Assembly: GCA_050012675.1 (NCBI GenBank)
Contig: JBEKGS010000012.1
Span: 1-64,000 of the forward strand
Length of the DNA: 64,000 bases
From: Fen-455 sp050012675
GTDB lineage: Bacteria > Actinomycetota > Acidimicrobiia > Acidimicrobiales > Bog-793
Direction: 5' to 3'
A program made the position numbers and the translations under genes. Below the pieces are notes generated by a model. That model did not search any database and was not told where the DNA came from. It saw only the letters and a program-made list of their open reading frames with translations. This document shows positions 23,830-32,716 of this stretch, one piece after another. Every line of letters begins with the position of its first letter. Within the stretch, counting starts at the first letter, position 1.

Positions 23830-26622
23830 TCAGCCCCTGAGCTGGGAGTTCTCTTTCCTGCCTTCCTGGAGGGCGTCTTCTTTGCGCCCGGAGATGATGC
23901 GGAGGGGCCGCGACGAGGGCAGCTCACGCGAGAACCTGAGACGCGGCTTGGTGGCGAACCACCGCAGCAGATCGTCCTCGCCGAGCGGGGGCGAGAAGTA
24001 GTAGCCCTGGAGGGCGTCGCAGCCCGCATCGGCGAGGATGGCGCAGGTGACCTCGTCCTCGGCGCCCTCGGCGACCACCGACAGGCCCAGTGAGTGCGCC
24101 ATGGCGATGGAGGAGCGAACGATGATCGAGTTGCTCTGGTCGGCGGCCACGTTGGCGACGAACGACCGGTCGAGCTTCAGCTCGTTGGCGGGCAGGCGGT
24201 GCAGGTAGGCGAGCGACGAGTAGCCCGTCCCGTAGTCGTCGACGGCGATCTGCACTCCGAGATCGGCGAGTTGGCCGAGCACGTCGCTGGCCTCGGCGAT
24301 GTCGGCCATGACCTCGGTCTCGGTGATCTCGAGGGTGAGCGAGCTGGCCGGAAGACCGTTCGCTCCGAGGTGGGCGGTGATGTTCCGGACAAGAGAGCGG
24401 TCCGAAAGGTCCCGCCCGGAGATGTTGATCGCGAGCCCGATGTCGAGGCCGCTCTGGCGCCAGCGGGCCGCCTCTGCGCAGGCTTCGGTCAGCACGAAGT
24501 CGGTGATCTGTCCGATCAGGCCCATCTGCTCTGCAATATGGATGAACTCGTCGGCTGGGACCTGGCCGTGCACGGGATGGAACCAGCGCGCGAGCGCTTC
24601 GACACGCACTACCTCTCCCGAGACCATGCCGGCGATCGGCTGGTACATCACGCTCAGCTGCTGGTGGCTCGACAGCGCCTCTGCGAGGTGACCGCCCAAG
24701 AGGAGCTTGCGCTGCATGCTCTGGTCGTGCTCGGGCAGGTACAGCTCGATGCCCGACCGCTTGTCCTTGGCGTGGTACATGGCGATGTCGGCACGCTGGA
24801 GCAGGGTTGCGACGTTGTCCCCGTGCTCAGGTGCGAGGGCTATCCCTGTCGTGGCCGTGACCGCCAAGGTGATCCCGTCGATGTTCATCGGCTTGGATAT
24901 GGCCGCCAGCAGGTCACGCACGATGCCAAGGGCCTCTTCGGGCCCGATGATGTCCGGCACGACGAGTGCGAACTCGTCGCCTCCGAGGCGGGCGACGGTC
25001 GCTCGGCCGCTGCTCGCGCGCACCAGGCACTCGGCCACCTCGCAAAGCAGCCGGTCGCCGGTGTCGTGGCCGAGGGTGTCGTTCACCTCCTTGAAACGGT
25101 CGAGGTCCAAAAGGGCGACTGCTGCCCTGCCCGTCTCGGTGAGGGCACTAGCCGCGCGGTCGAGGAACAGGGTGCGGTTGGGGAGCCCCGTGAGCAGGTC
25201 GTGAGTTGCCTGGTGCCACTTGCTCTCGGCCTCGAGGCGGAGCTCCTCGACGAGCTGGGCACGCTCCATGGTCGTGCTGGCGTGAGCCGCCATAGCCTCG
25301 AAAAGCCTCAGGTCGTCGTCGTCGAAAGGTGCGAAGCCCTCATCGCGGTCGAGCGCGACGAGGGCTCCCAGTGTCCTTTCTCCGCTGGCGAGCGGCACGA
25401 CGACGGCACCCCGGAACTCGCCCAGGAGAGAGTCGGCGTCCGGTTCGCGTTTGTGGCTCCCCGCCGTGCCCAACAACAGGCTGGTCTGGTGGTTGTTGAT
25501 CGCCCTGGCGATGACCGACGAGGAGTCGACGATCGTCCGCTCCACTGTGGACCGGGCCTCGCCACTGAGAGCGATGTGCCGGACGGCGGGCCATTCGTCG
25601 ACGATTATCAGCTCCGCCCGGTTCGAGCGCATCACCGACTGCACCTGTTCCAGCACGGCCCAGGCGGTCCCGGTGGTCTCGAGATAGGGACCGCTCACCG
25701 ACCTGGAGAAGTCGTAGAGCTGCTGGAGGGCGCCGAAACGGTTCGTGAGGCGCAGGTAACCCCGGTAGGCGAACACGATCAGGGCGCCGACGGTCACGAG
25801 AGGCAGGATCGCCCATCTGTCCCACCAGGCTGCGTCGAGCACGACGAGCGCGAGGGCGATGCTCGAGACGAGCACCAGAGCGACCGTTGTGAACTCGAAG
25901 CCGTACTTGCGCTGCCGGGGGCGACCGGTGAGGCGCACGACGATGCTGACCGCCAGGTGGCCGTAGACGAATGCCGCGCTGAGCGCCAGGGCCCCGGCTG
26001 CCCAACCGATGGGGAGCACGGCGACGCGCGAGCCGTCGGCGGTGATGAACTGACCGAGGATCGCCTGGTACACGAGGACGGCGACGACACATGACCCGGC
26101 GCCGGAGGCAAGGTTGAAGGCGAGCTTGGCGGGCGACTGTCGCCGGATCGCCCCGAGCACGAACGCCTCCCCGAGCACGCGGCAGATGACGAGGACGACG
26201 GGCGCCGCGATCACGAGCCCGAGCAGCATGGGCACTTCGCTTAGCACGAAGAGGTATGTCTGGCCCCGGTAGTGGACAGAGACGGGCCCGATCATCACGG
26301 CCGCGAACGTGATGGTCAGCAGTGCGGCGACGAGTGGTTGGGCGATCAGGCTGCGGACGGGCCCGAGGCCGGCGATCGGCCCCCAGATGAGAAGCGTCGC
26401 CGCACCGAGGCCGAGCAGGCAGGTGAAGATCGGGATCGCGAGCCTTGTGGCGAGGTTCGCCTTGGTGACGGGCACTCCCGGTGCGTCGGGCAAAGTGGCG
26501 GGGGGCGACTGGGGCTCGGCGTGCTCGCGTGACTCGACCGGTCCAGGGGTGGCCTTCGACGAGCGCGGGGCGACGCGATTCTCGTAGCGGTCATCCGAGG
26601 CCACGGAAAAAGTTATCGGCAC
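23830..26622 (-). CDS. membrane GAF-GGDEF-EAL cyclic-di-GMP protein
   Basis: A 930-residue cyclic-di-GMP turnover protein. Order: cytoplasmic N-terminus, about eight membrane helices (residues 60-290), a GAF-like domain (about 315-455), GGDEF (about 470-635) and EAL (about 650-900). The GGDEF motif is intact (ARLGGDEF, 547-551), but the RxxD inhibitory site five residues before it is absent. The EAL motif (VEALARW, 675-677) and DDYGTGYSS are intact, so both synthase and phosphodiesterase activity are possible. The frame is open far upstream across the antisense of the helicase gene. GTG 26622 is chosen from a nearby AAGGA; GTG 26604, five bases after TAACTT, is an alternative. Confidence 0.86.
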   Translation of the reverse strand: MPITFSVASDDRYENRVAPRSSKATPGPVESREHAEPQSPPATLPDAPGVPVTKANLATRLAIPIFTCLLGLGAATLLIWGPIAGLGPVRSLIAQPLVAALLTITFAAVMIGPVSVHYRGQTYLFVLSEVPMLLGLVIAAPVVLVICRVLGEAFVLGAIRRQSPAKLAFNLASGAGSCVVAVLVYQAILGQFITADGSRVAVLPIGWAAGALALSAAFVYGHLAVSIVVRLTGRPRQRKYGFEFTTVALVLVSSIALALVVLDAAWWDRWAILPLVTVGALIVFAYRGYLRLTNRFGALQQLYDFSRSVSGPYLETTGTAWAVLEQVQSVMRSNRAELIIVDEWPAVRHIALSGEARSTVERTIVDSSSVIARAINNHQTSLLLGTAGSHKREPDADSLLGEFRGAVVVPLASGERTLGALVALDRDEGFAPFDDDDLRLFEAMAAHASTTMERAQLVEELRLEAESKWHQATHDLLTGLPNRTLFLDRAASALTETGRAAVALLDLDRFKEVNDTLGHDTGDRLLCEVAECLVRASSGRATVARLGGDEFALVVPDIIGPEEALGIVRDLLAAISKPMNIDGITLAVTATTGIALAPEHGDNVATLLQRADIAMYHAKDKRSGIELYLPEHDQSMQRKLLLGGHLAEALSSHQQLSVMYQPIAGMVSGEVVRVEALARWFHPVHGQVPADEFIHIAEQMGLIGQITDFVLTEACAEAARWRQSGLDIGLAINISGRDLSDRSLVRNITAHLGANGLPASSLTLEITETEVMADIAEASDVLGQLADLGVQIAVDDYGTGYSSLAYLHRLPANELKLDRSFVANVAADQSNSIIVRSSIAMAHSLGLSVVAEGAEDEVTCAILADAGCDALQGYYFSPPLGEDDLLRWFATKPRLRFSRELPSSRPLRIISGRKEDALQEGRKENSQLRG

Positions 26623-26720
26623 CTGGGCGTCATCCTTGAGACATCTCCTCCCACCGACACGACGGTAGCGGTCCGCGGCGCCGGATTGGGTGTTTCTCGC
26701 CCGGGAGGGTCCGGGCCAGC

Positions 26721-26726
26721 TAGCAT
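26721..26726 (+). promoter_or_regulatory. TAGCAT -10 element, probably leaderless
   Basis: TAGCAT ends seven bases before the ATG of the UvrD-like helicase gene at 26734. No Shine-Dalgarno sequence is present. A SOS-like palindrome begins at its last base. Confidence 0.5.
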
Positions 26727-26740
26727 CGAACATATGTACG
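26726..26740. promoter_or_regulatory. imperfect SOS-like palindrome at the helicase start
   Basis: TCGAAC-ATAT-GTACG resembles the SOS box TCGAAC-N4-GTTCGA with one core mismatch (GTACG for GTTCG). It spans the presumed transcript start and the ATG. Binding here would block the promoter, but the mismatch makes this tentative. Confidence 0.3.
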
Positions 26741-28749
26741 GCGACGCTGGATGGGACGCCGACCTCGACGAGGCGCAGCTGGCAGCGGTCGTCCATGGCG
26801 ACGACCCGCTTGTCATCGTCGCAGGCGCCGGCACCGGCAAGACACGGACGCTGACGGCGCGCGTGGCCCGATTGCTCGAAGCCGGGACAGCCCCCGAGAG
26901 GATTCTCCTCCTGACTTTCACGCGGCGCGCTGCGGACGACATGCTCGCCCGGGCAGCCGCCCTGGCCGGCCACCGCGACTGGGCTCGGCGACTTCGCGGG
27001 GGAACGTTCCACGCCGTGGCCCACCAGCTCATCTCCGCGTGTTGCGAGCCCCTCGGACTGCAACCGGGTTTCTCGCTCCTCGACCCTGCCGACGCCGCTG
27101 ACGTGATGGACCTGTTGCGGGACGAGCACGGCCTCGGGGCGGGCGATGTGCGGGTGCCACGCTCGGCCACCCTCGTCGATGTGTACTCGAGATGCGTGAA
27201 CACGCGCCATCGCCTGAGCGAGGTGCTGGCGACGGACTTCCCCTGGTGTGAGCCCCACGCCGAAGCCATTGCGGGCCTGTTCAGGGCTTATATCTCCCGC
27301 AAACGGGCGAAGGGTCAGGTGGATTTCGACGACCTGCTGCTGTTGTGGCGGGCTGCACTCGCAGACGACAGGCTCGGGCCGCAGATGAGCGCCATGTTCG
27401 ACCATGTGCTCGTCGACGAGTACCAGGACGTGAACGCCCTGCAGGTCGAGATCGTGCGCGCCCTCAAGCCCGACGGGCGCGGCCTCACGGTTGTCGGCGA
27501 CGATGCGCAGGCCATCTACGGCTTCCGTGGTGCCGACGCGCGGTACCTGCACCAGCTGGCGACCTCGTTGCCGGGGGCGACGGTCATTGCGCTCGAGCAC
27601 AACTTCCGGTCCGTGCAGCCGATCTTGAACCTGGCGAACATCGTCCGGCCGAGCGGCTCGGGGCTCCGGCTCACACTGCACGGGGAACGCCCGGGTGGCC
27701 GCCGACCGGTCCTGGTCCGCTGCCACGACGCGCCGAGCGAGGCCCGCGCCGTCGTCGACCGCATTCTCGAGGTCCACGAACAGGGGACGCGCCTGCGCGA
27801 CCAGGCGGTGCTCGTACGGGCGGCCCACCACAGCGATCTCATCGAGCTCGAGCTCACGGCGCGCCGGGTGCCCTACCGCAAGTACGGAGGTCTTCGATTC
27901 GTGGAGGCGGCGCACGTGAAGGACTTCGCCGCGGGCGTCCGCCTGCTCGACAACCCTGCCGACGAGCTGGCGTGGTTCCGGTTGTTGCGCCTGCACGAGG
28001 GTATAGGGCCCGCCCGGGGCCGAATGCTGCTCGGTCTGGTGGCCCCCGAGGCGGGCGGAAGCGCTCAGTGGGCACAGGCGGTCGCCGCCGCGCCCGCGAG
28101 GACGCGCGTCGTGCTGGCACAGACCCTTTCGGACCTGGACGCGGCCCGCGGACAGCTCGGCGCGGCTGCGCGGGTGACAGCGGTGTTGCGCATCCTCCGT
28201 CCGCTCGTCCTCAGCCGTTACAGCGAGGGCCCGGCCAGGGTTGAGGACCTCGATCGGCTGTGCAGCGCAGCTTGTGCCATGGACGACCTTGCGACATGGC
28301 TCGCCGAGATCACGCTCGATCCTCCGGTGGCAAGCGGGGACCTCGCCGGACCGCCCCATCTCGACGAGGACTACGTGGTCATCTCGACGGTGCACTCCGC
28401 CAAAGGCCTCGAGTGGTCGGCGGTGCATCTTCCGCACCTGGTAGACGGCGCTTTTCCTTCGGACATGGCGCTCGGTTCGAAGGCAGGCCTGGCCGAGGAG
28501 GGCCGCCTGTTCTACGTCGCCGCGACGCGGGCCCGTGACCTGCTCACGTTGTACACGCCGCTGCGGATGCCGGTCTACCGGCGAGCCCACAACGACCGGC
28601 ACTGCCTGGCTCCGGCGAGCCGCTTCCTTTCCGAGGAGGTCCTCGGCGCTCTCGAGGTCCAAGAGCTGGCGCCGCCGCGCCCGAAGGTTGCGAGCATCGG
28701 TGCACCTCACGCGACGATCACGGTTGACCTCGATCACCTGTGGCGCTGA
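26734..28749 (+). CDS. UvrD/PcrA-like ATP-dependent DNA helicase
   Basis: Superfamily 1A 3'-5' helicase, 671 residues. Motif I is AGAGTGKTRT (30-39), Ia FTRRAADDM, II LVDEYQDVN, III VVGDDAQAIYGFRGA, IV HNFRS, V ISTVHSAKGLEW and VI YVAATRARDLL. It is shorter than UvrD itself and lacks a UvrD-type C-terminal tail or a nuclease domain. It unwinds DNA in repair or recombination restart; the exact pathway is not known. The ATG at 26734 follows a TAGCAT hexamer. It is divergent from the GGDEF-EAL gene, with about 110 bases between starts. Confidence 0.9.
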   Translation: MYGDAGWDADLDEAQLAAVVHGDDPLVIVAGAGTGKTRTLTARVARLLEAGTAPERILLLTFTRRAADDMLARAAALAGHRDWARRLRGGTFHAVAHQLISACCEPLGLQPGFSLLDPADAADVMDLLRDEHGLGAGDVRVPRSATLVDVYSRCVNTRHRLSEVLATDFPWCEPHAEAIAGLFRAYISRKRAKGQVDFDDLLLLWRAALADDRLGPQMSAMFDHVLVDEYQDVNALQVEIVRALKPDGRGLTVVGDDAQAIYGFRGADARYLHQLATSLPGATVIALEHNFRSVQPILNLANIVRPSGSGLRLTLHGERPGGRRPVLVRCHDAPSEARAVVDRILEVHEQGTRLRDQAVLVRAAHHSDLIELELTARRVPYRKYGGLRFVEAAHVKDFAAGVRLLDNPADELAWFRLLRLHEGIGPARGRMLLGLVAPEAGGSAQWAQAVAAAPARTRVVLAQTLSDLDAARGQLGAAARVTAVLRILRPLVLSRYSEGPARVEDLDRLCSAACAMDDLATWLAEITLDPPVASGDLAGPPHLDEDYVVISTVHSAKGLEWSAVHLPHLVDGAFPSDMALGSKAGLAEEGRLFYVAATRARDLLTLYTPLRMPVYRRAHNDRHCLAPASRFLSEEVLGALEVQELAPPRPKVASIGAPHATITVDLDHLWR

Positions 28750-28832
28750 TCGGGACAGCGCGGGAACGGCACCGCCTTCGTGCTCGCGTCTTTGTCGTTC
28801 ACGGCGTCGCAGTTCAGGGCAGAATCCTTTCC

Positions 28833-29336
28833 ATGAACAATGACCCGTCAGTCCCCGAACCGCCCCAGGCAGGCCCGTCCGCCCTCGTGCCGGCCGAGGT
28901 CGCCCAGCCGGGCGCCGTGGAGGAGGAGGAGTTCGTCTCGCAGCCCGCCAAGCTGATGCGGATCGCTTCGATGGCAAAGCAGCTCCTCGAGGAGGTTCGC
29001 ATGGCCCCGCTCGACGAAGCGAGCCGCACGCGTATGAAGGAGATCTACCAGGAGTCGGTCCGCCAGCTCGAAGAGACGCTCTCGTCCGAGCTCGCGGCCG
29101 AGCTCGGACGGCTCGCCCTGCCCTTCGACGAGGGCGCGCCGAGCGACGCGGAGCTCCGGGTTGCCCAGGGCCAGCTCGTCGGGTGGCTGGCCGGGCTCTT
29201 CCAGGGCATTCAGGCGACGCTTTTCGTCCAGCAGGTGGCTACCCAACGTCAGCTCGAGCAGATGCGGGGCGTTGGGCCGTCCCGCAATCCCGCAGGCGGA
29301 GACGACGGGGGCGTTGGGAGGACTCCCTACCTGTGA
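28833..29336 (+). CDS. bpa: bacterial proteasome activator Bpa
   Basis: A 167-residue ATP-independent activator of the actinobacterial 20S proteasome (DUF2587 family, Rv3780 in M. tuberculosis). The conserved helical core runs from KLMRIASMAKQLLEEVRMAPLD (about 40) through LFQGIQATLFVQQV (about 125-138). The end GVGRTPYL resembles the Bpa C-terminal docking motif, in which a penultimate tyrosine enters the proteasome alpha-ring pockets. An acidic, proline-rich N-terminus is typical. It implies that the organism has 20S proteasome genes elsewhere. It starts 83 bases after the helicase gene and may share its transcript. Confidence 0.88.
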   Translation: MNNDPSVPEPPQAGPSALVPAEVAQPGAVEEEEFVSQPAKLMRIASMAKQLLEEVRMAPLDEASRTRMKEIYQESVRQLEETLSSELAAELGRLALPFDEGAPSDAELRVAQGQLVGWLAGLFQGIQATLFVQQVATQRQLEQMRGVGPSRNPAGGDDGGVGRTPYL

Positions 29337-29655
29337 ACTGGGCAGCGATGCGCGCGAGCATTGCTGGGGCCGTTCCCGGAGCCGGCAGGCGACTAGCTGC
29401 CATGAGCGCCGGTCCGATTTCTAGTCGCGAAGATTCGCGCCGCAAAGAGGGGACGCGTTGGGCTCGCAGACCGAGAACGTCGAGATGGTCCGGGAGGTTC
29501 CCGGGCAGGTGACAAATGCGGGCGCCGGCGCGCCCGCGCTCTTCGGGTCCGTCCTGTTCCTCGACCGTGCTGCGAGCCGCCGCAATGCTCTGACCTGCGA
29601 TCGCTCTCAAGTCGGGGCGCGTTCGGGCCGATGTTTAGAGGCGTGACCACGGCGG
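29337..29655 (+). other. 319-base intergenic region with three hairpins
   Basis: No gene is seen. Three inverted repeats lie within about 110 bases: CGCGAA/TTCGCG at 29426-29439, CCGGGA/TCCCGG at 29490-29504 and GCGGGCGC/GCGCCCGC at 29518-29537. One of them may end the bpa transcript; the others may belong to the leader of the downstream cyclic-di-GMP gene. I do not see the conserved parts of a GEMM cyclic-di-GMP riboswitch. Confidence 0.45.
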
Positions 29656-31872
29656 ATGCATAGTCAGATGGCTTCCGACCCTCCGTTCGAGCCGCCGACC
29701 GCCAGATCGGCGGCTCTCACTGACGCGATCGAGGCGTGGTCGGTCTTCGAGCAGTTCTTCGTTCTCTCCTACAGATCAGCCCCCGGCATTCCCGTGCTGA
29801 TCAACGATCTCAGCATTCGCAGCGGCACGATGCTCGGGATCACGCCCGACAGCGCCCTCAACGACTCGGAGCTGTTCTCGAGGCTGCTGCACCCTGACGA
29901 CCGGGACCGCGTCCTCACCGAGCACTGGGAGGCGGCGGCCAACGCCCAGCCCTTCGTGAGCGAGTACCGCATGGTCAGCCAGGACGGGACCATCTTGTGG
30001 ATATACGACAGGGCCGTCCCGGTCACCGACGCCTCCGGCGCCGCCACGCTTTATGGGAGCTGCCTGGACATCACGCCGCGGGACGATACCGAGACGGACA
30101 CGGTCCGAGCCGAGGAACGGCTCAGGTCGGTTGTCGCCGGCATCCCTGGCGTCGTCTATCGCTGCGCCTGTGACGAGGCGTGGACCGTCGAGTACCTGAG
30201 CGACCAGATCCACGACCTCGCCGGTTACCCGGCGAGCGATTTCGTCGGCGGTGCCGTGCGCTCCTACGACTCGATCATCCACCCCGACGACCTCCCGTAT
30301 GTGGCCGAGGAGGTGAGCGACGCCCTCGAACGCGGCTCGTCGTACTCGCTCGAGTACAGGCTGATCCATGTGAGCGGCGAGATCCGCTGGGTAGCAGAGC
30401 ACGGGCGCCCGGTGCTGGGCCCCGACGGAAGCAGGCAGAAGACGGTCGGGGTGATCCTGGACATCACCCGGCAGAAGGCGGCCGAGAAGTCTCGCGAGAT
30501 CGTGGATCGCCAGCTTCGCAACCAGGCCTTGCACGACTCGCTGACCGGCCTTGCCAACCGCACCTTGTTCCACGCGAGTGTCATCCGGGCGATCTCCGAG
30601 GCCCAGGGCGACGGTGGCGAGCTGGCCGTTTTCGTCATGGACCTGGACGGGTTCAAAGACGTCAACGACGCGCTCGGCCACATGAGCGGCGACCGGGTGC
30701 TCAAGCACGTCGCGCAACGGCTCCAGGAGGCACTGCGCGAGAGCGACGCGATCGCCCGCTTCGGCAGCGACGAGTTCGCCGTGCTCGTGCCCCAGGCGCG
30801 TCGCGCGCAGGTGCTCGAGGTCGTGCGCCGCGTGCGCGAGGCCGTTGAGCAGCCGATCGATCTCGAGGGGCTGGCCGTGAACCTGGGCGTGAGCATCGGC
30901 ATCTCCGCCTTCCCCCGCGACGGAGTCGACGTCGACACCCTGCTGCGGTGCGCGGACACGGCGCTGTATGTGGCCAAGGACACCGATCTCGGCTACGCCT
31001 TTTACGACGCATCGGTGGACACCCGGGCGGCGACGCACCTCGGCCTGATCGCAGACCTGCGACACGCCATAGAGGACCAGGAGCTCGTCCTGCACTATCA
31101 GCCGAAGATCGCCGTGCGAAGCGGACGCGTCGTCGGCGTGGAGGCCCTGGTCCGCTGGCACCACCCTGCTCGGGGTCTCATGATGCCGAGCGAGTTCATT
31201 CCCGTCGCCAAGGAGACGAGCCTCATCAAAGAGCTCACGCTCCATGTCATCGACCAGGCAGGCCGCCAATGGCGCGCGTGGGCGGACGAGGGCCGCCGGT
31301 TGCCGATCGCCGTCAACGTCTCCCTGCGGGATCTCGCCGATCCTGGCTTCCCGGGAGAGGTGGCCACGCTTATCGGCAAGTGGCGGATGCCTGCCACAAT
31401 GCTCAAGCTCGAGATCACCGAGAGCTCGGTAGTGGAGGACCCGAAGAGGACAGAGGACGTGCTCGAGCGCCTCGGTGCCATGGGTCTTCGGTTCTCGGTG
31501 GACGATTTCGGCACGGGCTACTTCTCCCTTGCGTACCTGAAGCGCCTCCCGATCGACGAGATCAAGATCGACCGCTCGTTCGTGGCCGCCATGACCGTCC
31601 ACGAGGAAGACGAGGTGATCGTCCGCTCCACGATCGAGCTCGGCCACAGCCTGGGACTGAGCGTGGTGGCCGAAGGCGTGGAGACGCGCTCTGTCATGGA
31701 GCGTCTGGCGCCCTTCGGCTGCGACCTCGCCCAGGGCTACTACCTGGGCCGGCCGATGCCTCCTGACGAGCTGGAGATCTGGCTCGATCATCATCCCGCC
31801 TCGGGAGAGCCCGTCAGCGCGAAACGGAAGTTCCGCGAGGGAACTGTCCTCAAGAGCGTCGCCTCAGCCTGA
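29656..31872 (+). CDS. PAS-PAS-GGDEF-EAL protein with degenerate GGDEF
   Basis: A soluble 738-residue cyclic-di-GMP protein with two PAS domains (about 40-140 and 155-275), a GGDEF-type domain (about 290-450) and an EAL domain (about 465-710). The diguanylate cyclase motif reads GSDEF (370-374) instead of GGDEF, so synthase activity is doubtful. RESD at 361-364 keeps the RxxD inhibitory site at exactly the right spacing, so the domain may bind cyclic-di-GMP as a sensor. EAL (VEALVRW, 496-498) and DDFGTGY are intact, predicting phosphodiesterase activity. Start ATG 29656 or 29668; neither has a strong ribosome site. Confidence 0.88.
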   Translation: MHSQMASDPPFEPPTARSAALTDAIEAWSVFEQFFVLSYRSAPGIPVLINDLSIRSGTMLGITPDSALNDSELFSRLLHPDDRDRVLTEHWEAAANAQPFVSEYRMVSQDGTILWIYDRAVPVTDASGAATLYGSCLDITPRDDTETDTVRAEERLRSVVAGIPGVVYRCACDEAWTVEYLSDQIHDLAGYPASDFVGGAVRSYDSIIHPDDLPYVAEEVSDALERGSSYSLEYRLIHVSGEIRWVAEHGRPVLGPDGSRQKTVGVILDITRQKAAEKSREIVDRQLRNQALHDSLTGLANRTLFHASVIRAISEAQGDGGELAVFVMDLDGFKDVNDALGHMSGDRVLKHVAQRLQEALRESDAIARFGSDEFAVLVPQARRAQVLEVVRRVREAVEQPIDLEGLAVNLGVSIGISAFPRDGVDVDTLLRCADTALYVAKDTDLGYAFYDASVDTRAATHLGLIADLRHAIEDQELVLHYQPKIAVRSGRVVGVEALVRWHHPARGLMMPSEFIPVAKETSLIKELTLHVIDQAGRQWRAWADEGRRLPIAVNVSLRDLADPGFPGEVATLIGKWRMPATMLKLEITESSVVEDPKRTEDVLERLGAMGLRFSVDDFGTGYFSLAYLKRLPIDEIKIDRSFVAAMTVHEEDEVIVRSTIELGHSLGLSVVAEGVETRSVMERLAPFGCDLAQGYYLGRPMPPDELEIWLDHHPASGEPVSAKRKFREGTVLKSVASA

Positions 31873-31964
31873 AACCGGGCCGGCGCTTGACCGACGGGAT
31901 CAGGTCTCGGCCAGGGGCCGCTCGGCGCCGAGGCTTCCGGGAGGCAGCCCGTCAGGCGCTCGGG

Positions 31965-31970
31965 TAACCT
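31965..31970 (+). promoter_or_regulatory. TAACCT -10 element of upp, probably leaderless
   Basis: TAACCT ends seven bases before the ATG of upp at 31978. Confidence 0.5.
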
Positions 31971-31977
31971 GCGAGAG

Positions 31978-32673
31978 ATGTCACACTCGGGAAGGGGGCT
32001 CCGACTCGTCACCGAGCCCGCGAGGCACCCCTCAGCAGGAGGCCCGCGCGTGCTCGTGGTCGACCACCCGATCGTCGCACACCGCTTGTCGGTGTTGAGG
32101 GCCGTCGAGACCGACAACGCCACGTTCCGGACGATCATGGGAGAGCTCTCCGCCTTTGTCGCCTACGAGGCGTTGCGGGACCTGCGCACGGCCGAGCACC
32201 GGATCGACACGCCCATGGCCAGTGACGTCGCCTGCCAGCGGGTGAACGAGATGGTGCTTCTCGTCCCCATCCTTCGTGCGGGCCTCGGCATGATCCCCGC
32301 CATCCAAGAAGTGCTCCCGTTGACCGAGGTCGCACATGTGGGCTTGCGCCGTGACGAGGAGACACTGCTCCCGACGGTGTACCTGGAAAGGCTTCCGCGC
32401 GACCTGTCCGGCAGGCGCGTCATCATCTGCGACCCGATGCTGGCGACGGGAGGATCACTCGTCAGGGTGTGCGACCTCGTCAAGGAGCGGGGCGCCACCG
32501 AGATCCATGCGCTCTGCCTGATCGCCTCGCAGGCCGGGCTGGACCTGTTCTGCAGCCATCACCCGACGGTGAAGGTGGCTTGCGTGGCCGTGGACCAGGA
32601 CCTCAACGAGCACGGCTTCATCGTTCCGGGCCTCGGCGACGCAGGCGACCGGCTTTTCGGCCCCCCTGCCTGA
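31978..32673 (+). CDS. upp: uracil phosphoribosyltransferase
   Basis: Makes UMP from uracil and PRPP, salvaging the base released by the pyrimidine phosphorylase. The 231 residues include PILRAGLGM, the PRPP loop IICDPMLATGGS and the uracil-specific C-terminus GFIVPGLGDAGDRLFG. It is somewhat longer than the usual 208-210 residues because of an N-terminal extension of about 20 residues. The message is probably leaderless. A second phosphoribosyltransferase gene follows 43 bases later. Confidence 0.9.
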   Translation: MSHSGRGLRLVTEPARHPSAGGPRVLVVDHPIVAHRLSVLRAVETDNATFRTIMGELSAFVAYEALRDLRTAEHRIDTPMASDVACQRVNEMVLLVPILRAGLGMIPAIQEVLPLTEVAHVGLRRDEETLLPTVYLERLPRDLSGRRVIICDPMLATGGSLVRVCDLVKERGATEIHALCLIASQAGLDLFCSHHPTVKVACVAVDQDLNEHGFIVPGLGDAGDRLFGPPA

Positions 32674-32716
32674 TCTGTAGTTGCGCCCGGGCGCGTAAAG
32701 GGCGAGCATCGCGGGC

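Noticed and set aside
26623..28977. Minus-strand open frame extending the GGDEF-EAL gene to about 1715 codons
   Set aside because: The extension is the antisense of the UvrD-like helicase, whose helicase motifs are complete. The extra residues are Arg/Gly/His-rich with no domain.
29426..29655. GEMM (cyclic-di-GMP) riboswitch before a GGDEF-EAL gene
   Set aside because: Hairpins exist, but the conserved GEMM tetraloop, receptor and core sequences are not seen.
29776..31794. Minus-strand frame of 672 codons across the PAS-GGDEF-EAL gene
   Set aside because: It is a high-GC shadow: the plus-strand frame has PAS, GGDEF and EAL motifs, while the antisense product is low-complexity.
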